NCBI GenBank assembly: GCA_021647785.1 | Contig: JAKIUC010000025.1 | Coordinates: forward strand, 1 to 59,683 | Direction: 5' to 3' | DNA length: 59,683 nt | From: Melioribacteraceae bacterium | Lineage (GTDB): Bacteria; Bacteroidota; Ignavibacteria; Ignavibacteriales; Melioribacteraceae | Shown: positions 54,336-59,683 of the stretch, in pieces | Position numbering within the stretch: position 1 is the stretch's first letter | How the letters are laid out: each line of letters opens with the position of its first letter | The notes under the pieces: generated by a model | The model's database searches: none | The model's input: only the letters and a program-made list of their open reading frames with translations | What the model was told of the DNA's origin: nothing | Made by a program: the position numbers and the translations under genes

Positions 54336-54470
54336 ACTAGTGTCGTATGTCCTTTGAACTCACCCCAACCCCTCTCTTGAAAAGAGAGGGGCTTTTACTC
54401 CCTCTCCCTTTGGGAGAGGGTTGGGGTGAGGGATTTTTGTACGTCATTACATACTTAATGTAACACTAGT
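54336..54470. mobile_element. MITE-like element 2 with nested cruciform
   Basis: 135 bp. Ends are ACTAGTGT and ACACTAGT. Inside, CTCACCCCAACCC pairs with GGGTTGGGGTGAG, enclosing two hairpins (CCCCTCTC..GAGAGGGG and CCCTCTCCC..GGGAGAGGG). It ends 9 bp from the CotH stop. The rest of the 367-bp gap 54112-54478 shows nothing else. Confidence 0.7.
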
Positions 54471-54478
54471 ACAGAAAC

Positions 54479-56506
54479 TCATTTTAATAATATCATAGAT
54501 TTTGTCTCTACTTGATTATTATTTATCAACTGGTAAAAATAAACAGCACTTGGGATATTTTGTCCATCAAACTTTACTGAATAGTTTCCACGTTTTTGAA
54601 ATTTGTCAACTAATTTTGTTATTAGTTCACCATTAACATTATAAACATATAGTTTAGTATCCCCTGGTGTAGCAATTTCATATTCAATTGTTGCTGAGGG
54701 ATTAAATGGATTAGGATATGACTGATATAGAGTTAACTTATTTGGTATAAGTCTCTCTGGTTTATCTTTTATATCTGTTGTGCTATTGCTGTATATTCCA
54801 AACTCGAGAATACTTATCCAATCGCCATCATAACCATAACTACCATTAACAGTAAGTTTAACAAATCTTGCATTTTTTGAATTTATTGAATCTGATATAA
54901 CAGTTCCCCCAGTAGTATTTGAATTTCTATCCACAATAATTTCATAATTTCCATTTATATCATTTTTAGATTCAATAATATATTGATATGCTCTTTCCTT
55001 GTACGGCACTACTTCTAGAACATTGATTTGTGTTACTTCTTCGAGGTCAATTTCAATCCATTGGGGGTAACTTAGTGCAGACCAACGTGTCTCCAGATTT
55101 CCATCAACAGCATTGGATGCAGGATTTTCATCACCCTCTTCCTGACTTGAAAAGTTGTAAAGATTGTTAAATGCTAAATTTTGATTCTTCTGAATAATGA
55201 AACTCGCAAACTTATCATCCAGCCACAAAAACTTTTCACGTATCCAATTTTTTATATAATCTATTTCTTCTTCATAGGTATCAAAAGCATATTTATTATT
55301 TATACTAACACCAAGCACCTGCCATTTTTCAAAGTTTCTTACTCTCGATTCTTCAAGTAGAGTAACCCAGTGGTCAATTTTTGAATAGATTGAATCTAAA
55401 TTAAAAACCGTTTCCCTTAACTCTAACCAGCGTTGAGCATATCGTTCTAAGAAATTTCCGTCACTCATCAATCGCTCTGCCCACATTGCTCGTGCACCAG
55501 CGTAGGGATGTTTCAACCACCAACCGCTTGTTTCCCAAGAGGTATAATACCTGGCATTACCAATAGACCTATTAAAATCCCACACCGGTCCCATAATTAA
55601 TTTACCATCTTTTGGCTTATGAAAAAATTGACTAAAACTAAGAGCATCCAATTGGTTAAACCCTTCAGCCAGCAACATATTATTTATAAAAGAATCAACA
55701 TCAATAAATTTTTGATATCCATTTACCGAATCCTTAAAATCACTACTGAAAAGAGCAGATTCAAAATCGGAAAAATAATTTTTTATATATTCATTCTGCT
55801 CAGCAGTTATATTTTTACTTTTTGGATATTTAATTTCGATTTGTTTATTAGATATAGGTGTATCAAAATAATTTTCACCTCCCGAAAAACGTTCAGTTGA
55901 TGTCATCTCTAACAAATACCCTCCAGTAATATTAGCTGAATTGGGTTTAGATATATCTACTCTGTTTTTATCCTTTTTAATCTTTTCAATTAAAACAAAT
56001 ACCCCCATATATTCATCGTTTACAATTAGTTCACAGAATCTTGTCTTCGGTGCATACATTCCCATTTCATTTGCTAACTGATACATTAACACATTTCTCA
56101 TCAGTGTCTTATCAACATAAGGGGCGTGTAGTGTCCAATCATTTTCTAAAGGTATTCCTAAAAGGGATACATTGTTATTTTCACCTAAGCTATCTCTCGT
56201 TTCAAATCCATAAGGTTTTTTGGGCCATGTTTGAGATGAGTAACCTCTTAGTTCAATTCCAATTACTCCGTTATAACCATTAAAACTATCTGTTAAAAAA
56301 TTGCGGTTACCTTCTCCATTATCAATAATGCCAAGGTGAGCCTCTATTTTAGGCTCATCAGGTATTTCTTCTCCAAAACTATCAATAATTAGAATGGGTA
56401 AATCTGAGGATTGGAAATCAACAATTTGTGAAAACAATGGATTTATAAATCCACAGACAAATGTTATAGAAATAAACAAATAAATATATTTATACATTTT
56501 TTGCAT
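54479..56506 (-). CDS. T9SS-secreted CotH-family protein with discoidin-like domain
   Basis: 675 residues. Signal peptide about 1-26 (NPLFSQ). Residues ~35-430 are a CotH kinase-like domain: IELRGYSSQTWPKKPYGFE, GVFVLIEKIKKDKNRVDI, GPVWDFNRSIGN. The last motif has Asn where CotH kinases usually have a metal-binding Asp, so activity is uncertain. Residues ~450-585 are an F5/8 type C (discoidin) domain (NPASNAVDGNLETRWSA, WIEIDLEEVTQINVLEV). A T9SS domain ends the protein (SYPNPFNPSAT, SMILLK). Likely surface carbohydrate binding or protein phosphorylation. Confidence 0.85.
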   Translation of the reverse strand: MQKMYKYIYLFISITFVCGFINPLFSQIVDFQSSDLPILIIDSFGEEIPDEPKIEAHLGIIDNGEGNRNFLTDSFNGYNGVIGIELRGYSSQTWPKKPYGFETRDSLGENNNVSLLGIPLENDWTLHAPYVDKTLMRNVLMYQLANEMGMYAPKTRFCELIVNDEYMGVFVLIEKIKKDKNRVDISKPNSANITGGYLLEMTSTERFSGGENYFDTPISNKQIEIKYPKSKNITAEQNEYIKNYFSDFESALFSSDFKDSVNGYQKFIDVDSFINNMLLAEGFNQLDALSFSQFFHKPKDGKLIMGPVWDFNRSIGNARYYTSWETSGWWLKHPYAGARAMWAERLMSDGNFLERYAQRWLELRETVFNLDSIYSKIDHWVTLLEESRVRNFEKWQVLGVSINNKYAFDTYEEEIDYIKNWIREKFLWLDDKFASFIIQKNQNLAFNNLYNFSSQEEGDENPASNAVDGNLETRWSALSYPQWIEIDLEEVTQINVLEVVPYKERAYQYIIESKNDINGNYEIIVDRNSNTTGGTVISDSINSKNARFVKLTVNGSYGYDGDWISILEFGIYSNSTTDIKDKPERLIPNKLTLYQSYPNPFNPSATIEYEIATPGDTKLYVYNVNGELITKLVDKFQKRGNYSVKFDGQNIPSAVYFYQLINNNQVETKSMILLK

Positions 56507-56651
56507 TATTATATCTCGATTCTCATTAGTGTTTTTAAAGCCAACTCCTGCTAAGTTGGGAGTAAGTTTTTTGGGACATTACTCATTATTCAATTTGTGT
56601 TGATATTTTTTTTTCTGCTACCTAATTTAGGTTCAGCAAACTAATAAAAAA

Positions 56652-56683
56652 GCCCTGCTAAGATGTAAATATCTAAGCAGGGC
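56652..56683 (-). terminator. Terminator of the large duplicated T9SS protein gene
   Basis: GCCCTGCTAAGAT (56652-56664) and ATCTAAGCAGGGC (56671-56683) form a 12-of-13-pair stem; on the minus strand TTTTTTATTAG follows. It lies about 50 bp after the stop. Confidence 0.85.
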
Positions 56684-56731
56684 AAACAACATACATTACT
56701 ATGCTTTATAATAAGTGAGTATCATTTGATA

Positions 56732-59431
56732 CTATTTCAATAACATCATTTTCTTTGTTGCGTTAAACTTACCAGAAGAAATTCGATAAATGTACATTCC
56801 ACTAGAAAGGTTAGCTGCATTAAAATCTACTTGATAAGAACCAGCAGATTTAACTTCGTTGATTAGTTCCGCAACTTCTTGTCCAAGAATATCAAATACT
56901 TTTATATTAACAAGTCCACTTGTAGGAATTGAGAAATTAATAATTGTACTTGGATTAAATGGATTAGGATAATTTTGCTCAATTGCATAAGTTTCTGGAA
57001 TACCTGATTCAATAACTTTAATATCTGTAGGTACATCTTTCGATAAAATCCACTCAATACCTGCATCAATCAACTTAAATCCATCTTCAGTAATGTTGTT
57101 ATTGGCAGAGCTAAATATGCCTACAGCAGCACTTCTTTTCTTAGTTCTAAGCGAGTCTTGCATAGCTGTACCATCTCTATCAAAAAGTTCAGTATCAACT
57201 TCAACACCAAAGATAACTGATAAAGTTTCATCACCAGCCCAAACAGCTATTGGTATATGATTAACTTCCGGAATACTAAATGTTAATGTAGATAAAGATT
57301 CATCTCCATCAGCTGGACCAGAAACTAACATAACTTCACTTCCATTTGCAAATCCTGCTGTTAAAGGATGTCCTGAATCATCAACTATTTTAACCTTAGT
57401 TCCCATTCCCGTTGAGTCATCTATTGTTCCATAAACTCCTGTTGCCGAAACCCATCCTGTAGTTTTTGCGTCCGAAGCATAAAGTTCTGTATAGAACATT
57501 GGTACATCTGCAAGTTTGTAGAAATCACCAGAGTTTTTTAATCTCCAACCACTGGCAGATTCACTAACAAAACCAAAATCGTGTGCTTTTAAATCATCAC
57601 TTGTAAAAGTTCCGTTTTTTACAGAATCGTCATCTACAACGGTTACCTCGTAAGTTTCTGATAGATATGCAATTAATAATGAATCTTTTGGATCTCCTTC
57701 CGGAGGTGCACCAGACCCAATAAATGCTACCATTTTACCAGGGGCATCAGAAATAACAAAACTAGTAATTTCCACAAATCCTACAGCTCCACCCCAAGCT
57801 CCACCAAATGACATAATCTGAGTTCTCCATTGTATTGTATCTACAGTTTCATCCATGGCAAAGCCAAAATCATCTGCAATTCTAACAGGTTTACCACCAT
57901 CTGGTGCTATCCAAACATCATAAGTCTGCTCTGGCATATCAAAAACCATACGTACATTGTATGTAGTTCCACCTGTATATGCAAACTCACTGATAGCAGT
58001 ATAAGAGGTAGTATCTCGTGCTAAGAAAAATCCTTGATTACTAAACAGAAGTTTTATTGGTTGGCTATAATCAGATTGGTCACCTGGTTTATTTTGGCTA
58101 AACCCAATAACTCCATCTAATAAGTCAGCAGTTGGTTTAGCATCAAATTCAAGCATAAAGGATTCTGTTTGTGGTTCAAGTTGAGCAGTAATATTATTTC
58201 CATCAGGATAACCAATTTGAAAATTTTCTACTTTAACCATTCCTTCGTTACCACCCCAGTTACCAAACGACATCTTTACTGTGCGCCACTGAAGTGTATC
58301 AACTTCTCCGGGACCAGGTGCAAAGGCAAAATTATCACCAATTAATTTACCCTTTACCCAAACACTATATTGTTGATCAAGTATATTACCAACAACTTTA
58401 ATTGCATATCTTTTTCCAGCTTCATAGGCAAATTCTTCTATTGCTTCATAACCACTGCCGTTGTTCGCTTTAACAAAACCATCATTAGCAAAAAGAATTT
58501 TTATACTAAGATCACCATAGCTACCTGGTAAAGTTTGAGAGAATCCAAGCACACCATCTACACTATCAGCCGAAGGTGTAGCATGGAATAACGCTGTAAA
58601 TGCACTTGTACGTTTTGACATTGCAGTATTCATAAAGTTATCATTTGGTTTGTTTAATATCCACGCAATACCTGCATCTATTAAAGCAAATCCATCATCA
58701 GTTATATTTTGATTTGCTGTACTAAAAACACCAACAGCAGCACTTCTGTTTATTGATACAAGACTGTCATCCAATGCACCTGTACCAGCTCTATCAAAAA
58801 GTTGTGTGCCAGCTTCAACACCAAAAACAATTGATAAAGAATCGTTCATTGTTGAAACAGCGATTGGAATAGTTTCAACTTCAGGAATACTGTATGTTAA
58901 TGTCCAAAGAGACTCATCACCTTCTGCTGGTCCAGATACAACATCAAGTTCATAATTATATGGGAATCCTGCTGTTAACTGATGGCTTCCATTATCAACT
59001 ATTCTAATAGTTTTACCTTCTCCTGTTGAATCATCAAGTGCTCCAAAAACTCCAGTTGCAGAGACCCATCCAGTAGTCCTTCGGTCGGAAGCATAAAGTT
59101 CAGTATAGAACATTGGTACAACTGCAAGTTTGTAAAAATCGCCTGAATTTTTCAGTCTCCATCCACTAGCAGATTCACTTACAAAACCAAAATCATGCAT
59201 AGCAAGGTCATCTGATGTAAAAACACCGCTCATTATAGAATCATCATCAACAACAGTTACCTCGTATGATTCTGAGAGATAAGCTATTAGCAATGAATCT
59301 TTCGCATCTCCTTCTGGTGGTGCACCTGATCCAATAAAGGCAACTTTCGATTGCGCAATTGTAATGTTAGTTAAAAATAGTAATGTTACGGCTAAAAGAA
59401 ATGCCATTTTAATTTTGTTAAATTTTAACAT
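56732..59431 (-). CDS. Large T9SS-secreted protein with an internal A-B-B-A duplication
   Basis: 899 residues from ATG 59431 (GGAGGA lies 10 bases upstream; the TTG at 59446 overlaps that ribosome-binding site and is unlikely). After a signal peptide ending in TIAQ, module A (~30-265) starts AFIGSGAPPEGD and contains SGWRLKNSGDFYKLA and MFYTELYASD. Two LamG-like modules follow (~275-420 and ~425-565: LDGVIGFSQNKPGD, WRTQIMSFGG). Module A then returns almost unchanged (~568-810), followed by a T9SS domain (NYPNPFNPSTI, MYIYRIS, KKMMLLK). The order A-B-B-A is unusual. Function unknown; the LamG parts suggest glycan binding. The 252 bp upstream (59432-59683) hold no gene. Confidence 0.8.
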   Translation of the reverse strand: MLKFNKIKMAFLLAVTLLFLTNITIAQSKVAFIGSGAPPEGDAKDSLLIAYLSESYEVTVVDDDSIMSGVFTSDDLAMHDFGFVSESASGWRLKNSGDFYKLAVVPMFYTELYASDRRTTGWVSATGVFGALDDSTGEGKTIRIVDNGSHQLTAGFPYNYELDVVSGPAEGDESLWTLTYSIPEVETIPIAVSTMNDSLSIVFGVEAGTQLFDRAGTGALDDSLVSINRSAAVGVFSTANQNITDDGFALIDAGIAWILNKPNDNFMNTAMSKRTSAFTALFHATPSADSVDGVLGFSQTLPGSYGDLSIKILFANDGFVKANNGSGYEAIEEFAYEAGKRYAIKVVGNILDQQYSVWVKGKLIGDNFAFAPGPGEVDTLQWRTVKMSFGNWGGNEGMVKVENFQIGYPDGNNITAQLEPQTESFMLEFDAKPTADLLDGVIGFSQNKPGDQSDYSQPIKLLFSNQGFFLARDTTSYTAISEFAYTGGTTYNVRMVFDMPEQTYDVWIAPDGGKPVRIADDFGFAMDETVDTIQWRTQIMSFGGAWGGAVGFVEITSFVISDAPGKMVAFIGSGAPPEGDPKDSLLIAYLSETYEVTVVDDDSVKNGTFTSDDLKAHDFGFVSESASGWRLKNSGDFYKLADVPMFYTELYASDAKTTGWVSATGVYGTIDDSTGMGTKVKIVDDSGHPLTAGFANGSEVMLVSGPADGDESLSTLTFSIPEVNHIPIAVWAGDETLSVIFGVEVDTELFDRDGTAMQDSLRTKKRSAAVGIFSSANNNITEDGFKLIDAGIEWILSKDVPTDIKVIESGIPETYAIEQNYPNPFNPSTIINFSIPTSGLVNIKVFDILGQEVAELINEVKSAGSYQVDFNAANLSSGMYIYRISSGKFNATKKMMLLK

Positions 59432-59683
59432 TAATCTTTCCTCCAAATTGTGTTATAAGTTAATTGATTATAATCTATAATTATCTGTAAAAATTGTTCG
59501 ATTTTTTTCCTCCATTTAAATTAGAATTCTATTTTTTTAGTATTTATGAGTCCACCATTAAAAGGTCAATCTTGTCATTGTTATGTTAAAACTCAAGTGT
59601 AAACTGTCCACAATTGAGTATATAGATAACCTATCTGCGTTATTTTAGAATTAGCATTTACATAAATTAAGTAAATCCTTTAA

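Noticed and set aside
59432-59446. TTG start for the large T9SS protein
   Set aside because: It overlaps the GGAGGA ribosome-binding site of the ATG at 59431.
1-59683. CRISPR arrays, tRNA or rRNA genes, prophage
   Set aside because: No regularly spaced repeats, no recognisable tRNA or rRNA sequence and no phage structural genes were found by eye; a tRNA scan would be needed to be certain.

Overview
The window looks like chromosome from an AT-rich Bacteroidota/Ignavibacteriota relative, most like Ignavibacteria (for example Melioribacteraceae). The evidence is four complete secreted proteins and one remnant ending in the type IX secretion (T9SS) C-terminal domain with its YPNPFNP core, a PorD-family protein, PorV/FadL-like barrels, a TonB receptor with a carboxypeptidase-regulatory-like N-terminus, AT-rich spacers and frequent TTG starts. 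I see no tRNA, rRNA, CRISPR array or phage genes. All names come from reading the sequence and from family knowledge; no database search was possible.

Layout. 1-670: decayed 3' end of a T9SS cargo gene. 1.0-4.5 kb: a compact sphingolipid locus (3-ketoceramide reductase-like SDR, serine palmitoyltransferase, GNAT-like putative ceramide synthase). 4.7-11 kb: secreted HEAT-like/cyclophilin protein, SnoaL-like protein, PorD and two outer-membrane barrels. 11.1-23.6 kb: a tricarboxylic-acid block with an isocitrate-type dehydrogenase, an HD protein, a fungal Lys4-like aconitase, an MmgE/PrpD dehydratase, a CitD-CitE fusion and CitF. Two of its promoters share a TGTTAC-N7-GTAACA operator. Almost every junction of this block holds a small selfish cassette: two four-helix-bundle genes (one frameshifted) inside inverted repeats, a RelE/ParE-type toxin module that duplicates the 3' end of the aconitase gene, YefM-YoeB, and RelB/DinJ-YafQ.

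24.3-27.8 kb is a junk zone: a secreted FG-GAP protein between 45-bp direct repeats, a truncated Phd antitoxin, a nonsense-mutated toxin with its HTH antitoxin, and an IS66 transposase remnant. 27.8-59.4 kb is almost all minus strand. It reads as a glycan/sugar utilisation region: PhoD-like phosphatase, secreted beta-helix protein and TonB receptor; then kinase, class II aldolase, secreted propeller-like protein and aldose epimerase-like protein; then FucI-like isomerase, DMT permease, two sugar/polyol-phosphate dehydrogenases wrapped round a complete 2-oxoacid dehydrogenase complex (fused E1, E3, E2), and a DeoR regulator. Upstream lie a BNR-repeat protein, a Tat-exported nitrilase, a CotH protein and a 900-residue duplicated T9SS protein.

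Possible joint function (inference): T9SS cargo and barrels process and bind substrate outside the cell; the TonB receptor imports it; isomerase, kinase and aldolase cleave the sugar; the 2-oxoacid dehydrogenase makes acyl-CoA. The citrate block converts between citrate, isocitrate and 2-oxoglutarate and splits citrate to acetate plus oxaloacetate. The least described material is the cassette invasion of the citrate block, the mini-elements with ACTAGTGT-type ends, and the sugar operon with its own dehydrogenase complex.
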